Assembly (NCBI GenBank): GCA_963754955.1
Contig: CAVWHY010000002.1
Coordinates: 60,708 to 124,707, forward strand
Length of the DNA stretch: 64,000 nt
Direction: 5' to 3'
Source: CAVQJU01 sp963754955
GTDB lineage: Bacteria; Acidobacteriota; Vicinamibacteria; Vicinamibacterales; CAVVIG01
Position numbers and translations under genes: made by a program. How positions within the stretch are numbered: position 1 is the stretch's first letter; every line of letters begins with the position of its first letter. This document shows positions 47,363 through 58,525 of the stretch, in pieces. A model generated the notes under the pieces. It saw only the letters and a list, made by a program, of their open reading frames with translations. It was not told the origin of the DNA and searched no databases.

Positions 47363-47776
47363 ATGGACAGACCCCCGCGACCCGCCCACCAGGGCCTCAG
47401 GCATCTCGCGCTCAATGCGCGCGACCTCGACGCGATGAAACATTTCTACGTCGACGTGCTTGGATTCGCCGTCGAATGGGAGCCGGATCCGGACAACGTC
47501 TATCTCACGTCGGGCCGCGACAATCTTGCGCTCCATCGTGCCTCGGGGGCGCCGGCCGGTGCCGCGCCGCCGGCGAGTCAGGCGCTCGATCATCTCGGCG
47601 TCATCGTCTCGACGGCGGAGGACGTCGATCGCTGGGCGGCGTTTCTCGACAGCCGCGGAGTGACGGTCGTCGCGCGGCCGAAGACGCACCGCGACGGCGC
47701 CCGCTCGTGCTACGTCAAGGATCCGGACGGCAACACGGTCCAGATCATCCACCATCCGCCAATCAGCGCGAAATAA
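47363..47776 (+). CDS. VOC-family (glyoxalase/dioxygenase-fold) protein
   Basis: The 137-residue single-domain protein has paired beta-alpha-beta-beta-beta modules: RHLALNARDLDAMKHFYVDVLGF and LDHLGVIVSTAEDVDRWAAFL, ending DPDGNTVQIIHHP. Metal-ligand positions (His in RHLAL and DHLGV, Glu/Gln near each module end) are partly kept. It may be a lyase, dioxygenase or resistance protein; the substrate cannot be told. Confidence 0.85.
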   Translation: MDRPPRPAHQGLRHLALNARDLDAMKHFYVDVLGFAVEWEPDPDNVYLTSGRDNLALHRASGAPAGAAPPASQALDHLGVIVSTAEDVDRWAAFLDSRGVTVVARPKTHRDGARSCYVKDPDGNTVQIIHHPPISAK

Positions 47777-47787
47777 CGCGGCGGGCT

Positions 47788-49953
<2,166 letters not shown>

Positions 49954-49957
<4 letters not shown>

Positions 49958-50940
49958 GCGCGTGCTCCGACCAGCGCCGCAAACCGCGCCAGATCGATGT
50001 TGCCGCCCGAAACGATGGCGACGACCTTGCCGCCTCCGGCTCCGCCGCTGAGGGCTGCGGCGACCGCGCACCCGCCGGCGCCTTCCGCGATCACGTGGGC
50101 GCGCTCGGCGGTCGCCTTGATCGCGGCGGCGACATCGTCGAGCGATACGACGATCGAGCCGTCGAGGCCGCGCAGGAGCGGCCACATTGTCTCCAGCACC
50201 GACTTGCCGCCGGCCCCGTCGACAAACGACGCGCGCCAGTCGCTGAAGGCGACAGGGCGTCCCGCGGCCAGCGACGCGCTGAGCGGCGCCGCGGTCTCGG
50301 GTTCCGCGGCGTACACGCGGACGTTCGGGTTGAGCGCACGCACGCTGGCCGCGACGCCGGCGAGCAGGCCGCCGCCGCCGATCGACGCCACTACTGCATT
50401 CACATCCGGCAGATCTTCCATGATTTCCAGCCCCGCAGTTGCGTTGCCCGCAATGAACCGATCGTCGTCGAACGGGTGGATGAAGTAGCCGGTCATCCGA
50501 TCCGATCCGTGCCGTTCGACCGTGCGCCAGCACTCATCGTACGAGGCCTTGACGATCGTGGCCCCGAGGCGCTCGATGGCCGCGAGCTTGGCGTCGGGCG
50601 CCGTGTCCGCGACCATCACCGTGCAGCGCGCCCCCGCCCGCCGCGCGGCGAACGCGACGCCCAGCGCGGCGTTGCCGGCGCTGACGGTCCAGACGCCGCC
50701 GGCCAGCTGATCGGGCGTCAGCTGGCGCACGACGTTCAGGGCGCCGCGAATCTTGAACGCGCCGACGGGCTGCAGCACCTCGAGTTTCAGGTACAGCTCG
50801 AGATCCCGCGGTGTCCGCGGACCCGCCGGCAGGTCCACCTGCACGAGCGGCGTGCGCACCGCCCCGCCTCGCATGGCCGACAACGCGGCCGCGGCCTCGC
50901 GGACCGCCTCAATCGGGATGTGGCGCGCGGTGCCGATCAT
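49954..50940 (-). CDS. PLP-dependent threonine/serine dehydratase-like lyase
   Basis: This fold-type II PLP enzyme of 328 residues has the Lys in VGAFKIRGALN and the phosphate-binding Gly loop in VVASIGGGGLLAGVA, with SAGNAALGVAFAA around the substrate carboxylate. It resembles biosynthetic or catabolic threonine dehydratase but lacks the C-terminal ACT regulatory domain. Serine racemase or hydroxyaspartate lyase activity is possible. It is coupled by 4-bp overlaps to the YetF-like gene before it and the phosphorylase after it. Confidence 0.88.
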
Positions 50941-51515
50941 GCCCGCGACGACGGAAGCGCCGAGATCTGCGCGGACAGCTCGTCGAGCCGCGCCATGATC
51001 TCGTCATGCCGCGTCAGATCCGGTCCCGGCTTTTTCGCGGAGAAGCTGATGCTGCCGCCCGGGTCGAGGACGGCGCGGTCGATGTCGTCGAGCGATCCAA
51101 AGCCCTGCTTGTGCGCGGCGGTTTCGAGCTCGGATCGCGTGATCAGCTCGCGTTTCAGCCGGTCGGCGTTCAGCACGCCGTTCTCGATCAGCACGCACTG
51201 ATCGCCTTCAATGATCCGGTCAAGTTTTTCGTGGGAGTACAGGAATTTCACCACGCCGTAATTGACGACCAGCAGCGTCGCGGCACCGATGATGCCGCCC
51301 GTGATGCTGTTGTCCTCGCCGATGATGGCGTTCTGGACCGTGTTGGAGATCGTCAGCAGCACGACCAGGTCGAACGGGTTGAGCTGCGCCAGCTCGCGGC
51401 GGCCCGCCAGCCGCAGTCCCACGATCAGGAACACGTAGACGATGATGGGCCGGACGATCTTCTCCGCGATGGGGAGGCCAAGCACGAACATGTCCGCGGC
51501 GAGCTTGGAGTTCAT
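50937..51515 (-). CDS. YetF/DUF421-family membrane protein
   Basis: This protein of 192 residues has three hydrophobic N-terminal segments (IVRPIIVYVFLIVGLRLAGRRELAQLNPFDLVVLLTISNTVQNAI; landmark only by its ends) and a soluble C-terminal domain (DRIIEGDQCVLIENGVLNADRLKRELI). The family is widespread and of unknown function; Bacillus relatives occur in spores. It is the first gene of the run with the PLP lyase and phosphorylase and is divergent from the barrel gene at 51578. Confidence 0.88.
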   Translation of the reverse strand: MNSKLAADMFVLGLPIAEKIVRPIIVYVFLIVGLRLAGRRELAQLNPFDLVVLLTISNTVQNAIIGEDNSITGGIIGAATLLVVNYGVVKFLYSHEKLDRIIEGDQCVLIENGVLNADRLKRELITRSELETAAHKQGFGSLDDIDRAVLDPGGSISFSAKKPGPDLTRHDEIMARLDELSAQISALPSSRA

Positions 51516-51577
51516 GCGTCAATGCTAACGGAACGCGGCGTCTTTGTAAGCATGAAGCAGTACAATTGCCGCCTCCC

Positions 51578-52216
51578 ATGCGGCGTCTTGGCATTTTCGT
51601 TTTCCTGATCACTGCGCTCGCGTCCCGCGTGGACGCGCAGGATCCGCCGCCGCGTATCGGCCCGTTCGCGGTGGACGTGCACATGTCGATCCCCGCGTTT
51701 CCGACCGATTCGCAGCAGCTGGCGGAGAGCCACTCGCTCAATCCCGGCGAGTTGCCGGGCCGCGGCCTGGGCGCCCAGGCCGGTGTGCATTTCTACCTGC
51801 CGCCGTGGGGGGCGCTGACGCTCGGTCTCGGCGGCGAGGTGATGATCGCCCGAGCCACCAGTACACCCGCCGACCCGTCGTCGGGCTTGCGGTCGGCGGA
51901 GGAGCGGCTCGTCACCGCGTCCCCCCAGCTGTCGCTCAATTTCGGATCGGGCCACGGCTGGAGTTATCTGAGCGGCGGTATCGGCCGATCGGTCTGGTCG
52001 ATCCACCCCGTCGGGGATGAGCCGAGCGAAGCCGACGTCGAGCCGCTTCTGACGGTCAACTACGGCGGGGGCGCGCGCTGGTTCATCAAGCAGCATGTGG
52101 CCTTCAGCCTCGACGTGCGCTTCTACGAGATCCGGGAGGGCACACCGGTTCCCCCGGCTCCGGGCAGCCCGCGCACCACGCTGTTCATCATCGCCGCGGG
52201 CATCTCGCTCAAGTAG
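51578..52216 (+). CDS. Outer-membrane beta-barrel protein
   Basis: A signal peptide (LGIFVFLITALASRVDAQ) leads into a barrel-like protein of about 190 residues. It has alternating short strands (VHFYLPPWGALTLGLGGEVMI, WSYLSGGIGRSVWSI, GGARWFIKQHVAFSLDVRFYEI) and ends with a hydrophobic strand. No specific family is recognised. ATG 51578 follows directly on the signal peptide. Its last codons CTC-AAG-TAG are part of a 28-bp direct repeat. Confidence 0.72.
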   Translation: MRRLGIFVFLITALASRVDAQDPPPRIGPFAVDVHMSIPAFPTDSQQLAESHSLNPGELPGRGLGAQAGVHFYLPPWGALTLGLGGEVMIARATSTPADPSSGLRSAEERLVTASPQLSLNFGSGHGWSYLSGGIGRSVWSIHPVGDEPSEADVEPLLTVNYGGGARWFIKQHVAFSLDVRFYEIREGTPVPPAPGSPRTTLFIIAAGISLK

Positions 52217-52259
52217 GGCAGACCTTCAGGCCTCGCTCAAGTAGTGCAGGCCTTCAGGC
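52204..52259. repeat. 28-bp tandem duplication over the barrel-gene stop
   Basis: Two copies of a 28-bp segment beginning CTCGCTCAAGTAG stand head to tail (52204-52231 and 52232-52259), differing at two positions. The first copy carries the last codons and stop of the barrel gene; the second leads into the REP element. Confidence 0.88.
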
Positions 52260-52287
52260 CTGCCGGACACGGCCTGAAGCCCCGCAC
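52238..52287. repeat. REP-like palindromic element, family 2, copy 2
   Basis: CAAGTAGTGCAGGCCTTCAG-GCCTGCCGGACACGG-CCTGAAGCCCCGCAC is the reverse-orientation counterpart of 10484-10537. It forms two hairpins and separates two converging genes. Confidence 0.87.
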
Positions 52288-52300
52288 GACACTGCGGCGT

Positions 52301-52771
52301 TCAGCGGGTCAGCAGGAGGTCGCCGCTCGCGGCGAACGGCGGTGTGCACGTCGTGGAGGTCACCGTGTACCCGCCCGTCAGCGTGGAGGTGGTGCCGGTC
52401 CGCGCGATCATCGTGCCGCCAAGCTGGCCCGCGCAAGCGGGCTGTGACGGGATGCCCTGCTGTCCGACCGAAATCGTGTACGTGAGCGACGAGCCGCTCA
52501 GCGCTCCGGTCAGAAAACCGTTCAGCAGCACGACGCCGTTGGGAAGCCGGACCAGCACCGGGCCGGACACCGAGGTGCCCGACTGCGTCAGCGTCCACAC
52601 CATTTCCGAGGTCACCGCCTGCACGGGGAAGTTGCCGCGCCAGGTGCCGGTCAAGTCGATGGTTTGGGAAGGGGGCGTCGCGGAGCTCTGGACCGACGAG
52701 CAAGCCGGGGCGGCCATCGCCGCCAGCACGACACCCCAGACGATCGATCGCAGCCTCCCGGTCCGTCGCAT
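52301..52771 (-). CDS. Small lipoprotein of unknown function
   Basis: The signal peptide ends in a possible lipobox (AAMAAPACSS). The mature domain (IDLTGTWRGNFPVQAVTSEMVWTLTQSGTSVSGPV) is a calycin/lipocalin-like beta fold seen in many small envelope proteins. It has two Cys in the mature part that could form a disulfide (QPACAGQ, STTCTPP). No function is known. Confidence 0.65.
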   Translation of the reverse strand: MRRTGRLRSIVWGVVLAAMAAPACSSVQSSATPPSQTIDLTGTWRGNFPVQAVTSEMVWTLTQSGTSVSGPVLVRLPNGVVLLNGFLTGALSGSSLTYTISVGQQGIPSQPACAGQLGGTMIARTGTTSTLTGGYTVTSTTCTPPFAASGDLLLTR

Positions 52772-52840
52772 GTGAATTTGCCCTCGCTGTCGCCTGGTTC
52801 AAAGTGTACGCCGACTTCGGGCTACCATCTGTGCCGGCCG

Positions 52841-55043
52841 ATGAAGCGACCGGGACAGTTTGCGATTGCGGCGGGCTTTATCCTGCTGAGCTTGTGGGTG
52901 ACTTGGCCGCTGGTGCTCCATCTGGACGAAGCGCTGCCGGGCGATCTCGGCGATCCGCTGCTGAATACCTGGATCCTCGGTTGGGATGCCGATCGCCTGC
53001 GCCATGGTCTGGCCGGACTGTGGAGTGCCCCGATCTTCTTCCCGTATCGCAACACGCTGGCATTTTCCGAACACCTGCTCGGCATCGGCGTGCCCGTCGC
53101 CCCGATTGTGTGGCTGACCGGCCGCCCGTTTGTCGCTTACAACGTCGCCTTCGTGGCGTCGTTTGCGCTGGCGGCCATCGGGATGTGGCGGCTCGCCCGC
53201 CGTTTGACGGGGCGTGAGGACGCGGCGATTCTTGCCGGGGCGATTTTCGCCTTCGCTCCGGCGAGGCTGGGCCAAATCGGTCACCTGCAGGTGCTGATGT
53301 CGGGCTGGATGCCCCTCGCGCTGCTCGGGCTGCACCGCTACTTCGAAACCGGATCGCGGCTGGCGCTCGCGGCCTTCACGGCCGTCTTCATCGTGCAGGG
53401 GCTGTCGAACGGCTACTACCTGTATTTCCTGGCCGTTCCCGCGGTGATCCTCGCGGTTCATGCGCTGGCGACGCGTCCCGCCGATCGACGCCGCATCGCC
53501 ATCGGCCTGGCCGCGAGCGCGCTGTGCATCGTCGTGACGTTCGCGCCGATCGCGCTCGTGTACTTCGACGTGCGACAGACGTACGGTCTTCAGCGCACAG
53601 AAGACGAGGTCGGGACGTTCGGCGCCGATCTTGGCGCATACCTCCACGGCAACGAAGCGCTTCGCCCAGCGATTCGCATCTGGCGCGCCCTGCCGCATTA
53701 CGACAAGCCCGCGGGCCCCGAAGGCGAAGTATTTCCGGGCATTGCCGCCATCGCGCTGGCGCTCGCCGCGCTGTGGCCGCGACGGCAAACGCCGGTCAGC
53801 GCCGTCACGCGCACCCCCGTCGTGCCGTTCTACGCCGTGATCGGTGCGGTCGCTCTCGTGCTGTCGATGGGTGCGGATCCCACGGTCTGGGGCGTGCGGC
53901 TGCCGATCGGGATGGTCTATCGGTGGCTCTTCGCGTACGTGCCGGGCTTCAACGGCCTTCGCGTGCCGGCACGATTCTCGACCGTCGTGCTTCTCGCGCT
54001 GGCCGTGCTTGCGAGCGTCGGCTTTGCGCGAACGGCCTCGGGCATGCGGCCTCGCGCGCGTATCGTCGCGTGCGCGGCGGCGCTCGCAATCATCCTGCTC
54101 GAAGGCACGGGCGGCGCCATGCCGCTGGCCTTTCTCGCGCCGCACGGCCGTCCCGATCGCGCGGCGTATGCGTGGGTCCGCGACGGGGGAGCCGGCGCCG
54201 TCCTCGAACTGCCGGCAGGGGAGCTCGACACCACGTTCCGGACGTATCAATACGAATACCAGACGCTGTTTCACCATCGTCCTATTGTCAACGGCGCCAG
54301 CGGCTACAACTCGGCGCTCCAGGTATTCCTGGGCAGCTCCGCGTCGCCGCTCGTCGAGCCGGACTACTTCCCGGACGGATTGCGCGCGCTGCGGCAGGCC
54401 GGTGTCGGCGCCGTCGTCGTGCATACGCAGGCGTTCACAGATCCGTCAGCCGGTGCGTCGATCGTCGGGCTCTTCGAGAAGGAAACTGGAGACCGGGACC
54501 GGTGGAGGCCAGGTGGTTTCAAAGGGCGCCTTTCCCGGAGTCGTCGTGTATCGCCTGGCAGAGTGGCGCGACGCGGCAGCGGAAGCCGGCGATGTCACCA
54601 GCGTCAACGGGCGCCCGATACCGGCGTCGAGTTTTGTCGCGACGTCGAGCCACGCCGCCGATCGTCTGGAGCGCGCGTTCGACGGCAACATCGAGACGCG
54701 ATGGGTTTCGGGCGAGCGGCAGTCCGGCACGGAATGGATTGACGTCACGTTCGATCGCCCCCGCGACGTGGCGCGCGTGCGGATCCTCACCGCCGATCGG
54801 AGCCTCGGAGATTACCCTCGCGAACTGATCATCGAGGCCGTCGACGGCGGCCAGCCGCCGGTGACGCTGTATCACGGAACGATCGTGCAACAGCTCGTGA
54901 AGGGCCTGGTTGCCGACCCGCTACACGGGCCCATCGAGATCGCGCTTCCCGCCCATCGCACATCGCATCTGCGCCTGCGGCAGGTTGGCCGCACCCGGAT
55001 TTGGTTCTGGGCAGTCGATGAACTGCAGATGATCGAGCGTTAA
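52841..55043 (+). CDS. Large multi-spanning membrane protein with discoidin-like C-terminus (one frameshift)
   Basis: About ten hydrophobic segments in the first 430 residues resemble GT39/GT-C-type mannosyltransferase or YfhO-like proteins (DLGDPLLNTWILGWD, an Asp-containing first loop as in GT-C enzymes). A soluble part follows (AYAWVRDGGAGAVLELPAGE). Past a shift near 54512 a C-terminal F5/8 type C-like module is seen (RLERAFDGNIETRWVSG, WIDVTFDRPRDVARVRILTADRSLGDYPREL; landmark ends only), which often binds carbohydrate. It probably transfers sugars to envelope polymers or proteins. ATG 52841 gives the membrane start. Confidence 0.7.
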
Positions 55044-55052
55044 GACGGGGCA

Positions 55053-55073
55053 GTGTGCCTGAAAGCGGCACAC
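55053..55073. other. Hairpin between convergent genes
   Basis: GTGTGCC-TGAAAGC-GGCACAC has perfect 7-bp arms. It lies 9 bp after the membrane-protein stop. There is no T-run on either side, so intrinsic termination is uncertain. Confidence 0.5.
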
Positions 55074-55085
55074 GCGCCGGAAAAG

Positions 55086-55112
55086 TTCTCTGCGAACTCT
55101 GCGCGCTTTGCG
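55086..55112. repeat. 9-bp tandem repeat between convergent genes
   Basis: The units are TTCTCTGCG, AACTCTGCG and CGCTTTGCG. This is the same class as the array at 37102. Confidence 0.7.
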
Positions 55113-55125
55113 TTCAACGTGGTGA

Positions 55126-55812
55126 TTACGCGGTGACGCGCCCGTCGGCGAGACGCAGCACGCGCGTGGCGAACGTCGCGGCGAAATCCTCGTCGTGCGT
55201 GACGACGAGCAGCGTCCGGCCCTGTTCGACCAGGCCGCGAAGCAGAACCCCCAGCTCCTGCGCGGCGCTGTTGATCGAGCGCCGCCGTCGGCTCGTCCAT
55301 CAGCAGAATCTTCGGCTGGACAGCGAGGGCGCGCGCGATCGCCACGCGCTGCGCTTCGCCGCCGGACAGTTCCCGCGGGCAGCGCAGCGGCCCGGTGTTC
55401 GACGCCCAGCGCCTGCAGCAACGTCGTGGGCCTGTTCGCGTGCCTCCTCCCGCGCGACGCCGTGCGCGTGCACGGGCGCGAGGCAGACGTTGTCGAGCGC
55501 GGACAGGTGCTCGAACAGGCAGTGAAACTGGAAGACGAGGCCGACTTTGCGCCGCAGGCGGCGCAGCGCTGCCCGGCCACCCGGTGTCGCCGTCGTGTCG
55601 CCGGGGGCGAGCGCGACATCCTCGATGGCAATCTGTCCAGACTGGAACGGCTCGAGCCCCGCAATCGCGCGAAGGATGGTCGTCTTGCCGGAGCCCGACG
55701 CTCCCATGACGCTGGCGAGCTCGCCCTGTCCGACCGTAAAGCTGGCGCCACGCAGGATTTCCTGCAGGCCCCGGCGGAGATGTACGTCGCGCAGTTCGAG
55801 AATCGGGTTCAC
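55126..55812 (-). CDS. Polar amino acid ABC transporter, ATP-binding subunit (frameshifted)
   Basis: This GlnQ/HisP-like ATPase of about 228 residues has Walker A GASGSGKTT, Q-loop FQFHCLFEHL, signature LSGGEAQR and Walker B ILLMDEPTAALD. Shifts near 55405 and 55275 join these parts. The last codons read LADGRVTA. Its GTG start overlaps the stop of the permease fusion by 4 bp, so the two genes form one transporter. Confidence 0.85.
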
Positions 55813-57395
55813 GATGTCGGCGCCTTCCACCGGCGTTCGAGCCGCCGTGCCACCGCGGCCAGCGGCAGGGACATCGTGAGGTAGAGCGCCGCGCACAGCG
55901 CGCCCGGGATCACCCAGCTGCCGAGATTCGTCGCGAAGATCTGCGTCTGCTTCGTGAGCTCCATCACGGTGAGCACCGACACGAGGGCCGAGTCTTTGAG
56001 CAGCGCGATGAAGTCGTTGGTCATCGGCGCCAGCGCCAGGCGCAAGGCCTGCGGCCCCCGGATGAGCGTCAGGATCTGCCGTTCGCTGAACCCGAGCGTG
56101 CGGGCAGCTTCCAGTTGACCGGGGGACACGGCCTCGAGAGCCGCGCGATAGATTTCGCTCTCGTACGCGGCGTAGTTCAGGGCGAGCCCGAGGAGCGCGG
56201 CAATGAACGCGGGCAGACGGATGGCGTTCGCCAGGCCGTAGTAGAGCACGAAGAGCTGCAGGAGAATCGGTGTGCCGCGAATCAGCTCGACGTACGCGAT
56301 GAGCCCGAGGCGCACCGTGCGGCCGCCGTACACGCGGCCGGTCGCGATCAGAATCCCGAGGGCCACGGCCAGAGCCATCGACAGGCAGGAGAGCACGACC
56401 GTGACCACCGATGCCCGGACGAGCGACGGCAGGTAGCGGCGTGTCGCCGCCCATCGCGAAACAGTCGCCGCGCTGTCCAGTGCGTCCCGGTGGCCGCGGC
56501 CCGCTCCGCCATCGTCGATGATGACGACTGGCGGAACCGATTCACCCGCGAGCAAGCGCGCATACAGCGCCGGCTGGTCGTCGTTCCAGACGCGCCACTT
56601 GCGGAAGATGCGCTCGAGGGATCCGTCGCGCATCGCCGCGCGCAGGATGTCGTTGCACGCATCACGCAGGGCGCGCCTGGTCCGCAGCGAGCGCGCCGAC
56701 GTAGTGGCCGATCGCGACGGCGTCCGGCTGAACCGCGAAACCGGGCAGCGACCGCAGCCGCCGTTCGGCGAGCACGTGATCCAGCAGGACGGCATCGACG
56801 CGCCCGAGCACCAGATCGCTGTACGGATGGACATCGTCGTCGTACGAAACCGCCTCGATGCCGTGGTCTCGCTCGGCGCGCAGCAAGAATCTCGTAGGCG
56901 ATTGTTCCGCTCAGCGTGCCGACCTTGCGTCCGCGCAGGTCGGCGAGCGTCCGGAAGCGGGGCACGTCCGCTGTCCGCACGCTCAGCACTTCGCGGAATC
57001 GATAGTAGGGAACGGTCAGCGACAGCGCCGTTCGGCGCGTCAGCGTGTCCTCGACGCCGCTCAGGCCGATGTCCGCGTCGCCCCTGGCGATGGACTGGTC
57101 GATCGACGAGAACATGATCTGCACGAACTGCGGCGTGCGCCCCAGGCCGCGCTGCGAGCAGGCCGGCGATCTCGACGTCGAAGCCGACCTGCTGCTCCGG
57201 ATGCGACGGGTCGGCCTCGACAAACGGCGCGCCGCCTTCGGCGTCGCCCGCCCAGCGAAACAGGCGCGGCTGGCCGGCAGCGACCTGAGCCGTAAGGCAA
57301 AGGACCAGAATCAGGCCGAAGAGGCGGAGCGCTAGCCGATACTGACGAGGTCGAGTGATCAAAATTGAGATCGGCCGGGTCGAAATCCGGCACAT
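55809..57395 (-). CDS. Amino acid ABC transporter, substrate-binding and permease domains fused (frameshifted)
   Basis: A signal or membrane segment (LFGLILVLCLTAQVAAGQ) is followed by a periplasmic binding domain of SBP family 3 (VGFDVEIAGLLA, QIMFSSIDQSIARGDADIGLSG, FREVLSVRTADVPRFRTLADLRGRKVGTLSGT; landmark ends). A permease domain follows with the HisM/GlnP EAA loop (LEAARTLGFSERQILTLIRGPQALRLALAP; ends only) and about five membrane helices. Shifts near 57155, 56890 and 56690 interrupt the binding domain. The start is uncertain: ATG 57395 or TTG 57362. Fusion of SBP and permease is known in Gram-positive GlnP-type systems. Confidence 0.78.
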   Translation of the reverse strand: MCRISTRPISILITRPRQYRLALRLFGLILVLCLTAQVAAGQPRLFRWAGDAEGGAPFVEADPSHPEQQVGFDVEIAGLLAARPGAHAAVRADHVLVDRPVHRQGRRGHRPERRRGHADAPNGAVADRSLLSIPRSAERADSGRAPLPDARRPARTQGRHAERNNRLRDSCCAPSETTASRRFRTTTMSIRTAIWCSGASMPSCWITCSPNGGCGRCPVSRFSRTPSRSATTSARSLRTRRALRDACNDILRAAMRDGSLERIFRKWRVWNDDQPALYARLLAGESVPPVVIIDDGGAGRGHRDALDSAATVSRWAATRRYLPSLVRASVVTVVLSCLSMALAVALGILIATGRVYGGRTVRLGLIAYVELIRGTPILLQLFVLYYGLANAIRLPAFIAALLGLALNYAAYESEIYRAALEAVSPGQLEAARTLGFSERQILTLIRGPQALRLALAPMTNDFIALLKDSALVSVLTVMELTKQTQIFATNLGSWVIPGALCAALYLTMSLPLAAVARRLERRWKAPTS

Positions 57396-57471
57396 TCCCC
57401 TATGCGACGATGTGAAATACCGGCAAACTTCGTTCGGCATTACAATTGCGATCCAGCGAGCCGTGACTTCC

Positions 57472-57889
57472 ATGACTCCGAGTGCACCAGCCCCAGCCGC
57501 CCGGCTGCTGATCGTCGACGATGACGATGCGACCAGGGAAACATTCAGCCGGATTCTGAGGCTCGAAGGCTACGAGGTCCGCAGCGCGACCAATGCCGAG
57601 TCGGGGCTTCGCGAAATCGAATCGGGTTACCCGGACGCCGTGATCCTCGACTTGCGAATGCCCTTCGTCAACGGACTCGGCCTGCTGTATCGCCTGCGGG
57701 CGATTCAGCCGAATCGCCAGACTCCCGTCGTCATCGTCACCGGCGACCAGTGCCTTGACGATTCGGTGCTCGCCGAGCTTCGCGATCTGGGCGCCGACGT
57801 GCGGTTCAAGCCGCTCTGGATCGAAGACCTTGTGGACGTCGCCAAGTCGCCTCCTGCAGGCTCGTCCGTCCAGCCCGCGCCTGGCCTGA
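57472..57889 (+). CDS. Single-domain response regulator (frameshifted at the end)
   Basis: This receiver domain has the acidic pocket LLIVDDDDATR, phospho-Asp in AVILDLRMP, Thr in VVIVTGD and Lys in VRFKPLW. No output domain is seen. In the given reading the frame stays open and runs into the next gene. A shift near 57845 instead gives a normal end (RLLQARPSSPRLA, stop 57887-57889), which fits a stand-alone receiver of about 138 residues. Confidence 0.75.
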
Positions 57890-57933
57890 GCCCGAGCCCC
57901 GTCAGCGGAGTAGAATATCTCCGAGGTTCGCTG

Positions 57934-58504
57934 ATGGGTATCAAACGTAGTGTGTCGATTACGGGTGTGCTGCTGGCGGCCGTCGTGGCGGCCGTGTGGA
58001 GCGTCAGGGCCTCGGGCCAGACCGCGTCTCCTGTGACTTCCATGCACCAGCACGCCGCGCCCCCGGCCCAGTCCAAATCGCAGTCCGTGACAGCGCAGCC
58101 CCCGAAAGTGCTCGGGCCCCACAAGCAGGCCAATCTGCCGCCGCTTCCGTTCGGCCCGCGGGACCCGCTGCCGCGTTCGCCGCAGGTCGTGGCCCAGGTG
58201 TTCCAGTTCGCCGCCGAGCACCCGGAAATCCTGGCCTACGTGCCGTGCTTCTGCGGATGCGACCACATGGGCCACAAAGGCAACGACGATTGTTTCGTGA
58301 AGTCGCGTGCGCCCAACGGCGACGTCGTTGCAGTGGGAGCCGCACGGCACCGAGTGCCAGGTGTGCATCGACGTCGGCCAGCAGGCGATGCAGATGTACT
58401 CGTCGGGTGCGTCGGTCCGCGATATCCGGGCGGCGGTCGAGAAGAAGTTCGCCGGCCAGTATCAGAACCACACGCCTACGCCGCAGCCCCCGCCGGCGAA
58501 GTAA
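57934..58504 (+). CDS. Secreted PCYCGC-motif protein (one frameshift)
   Basis: A signal peptide (VSITGVLLAAVVAAVWSVRASGQ) is followed by a His/Pro/Gln-rich segment, then the motif YVPCFCGCDHMGHKGNDDCFV, here PCFCGC in place of PCYCGC, and after a shift near 58330 by WEPHGTECQVCIDVGQQAMQM. Conserved Cys and His could bind metal or form disulfides. The family is of unknown function. CGAGG lies before the ATG and a TAGAAT hexamer at 57911. Confidence 0.78.
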
Positions 58505-58525
58505 ACTGTCGGCCGACGCCGGCGG

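Noticed and set aside
57472..58504. Apparent in-frame fusion of a receiver domain to a secreted PCYCGC-motif protein
   Set aside because: A signal peptide in the middle of a cytosolic regulator makes no sense. A one-base shift near 57845 gives a normal receiver C-terminus with a stop at 57887-57889, and the second gene has its own ribosome site and start. The fusion is most likely a sequence error.
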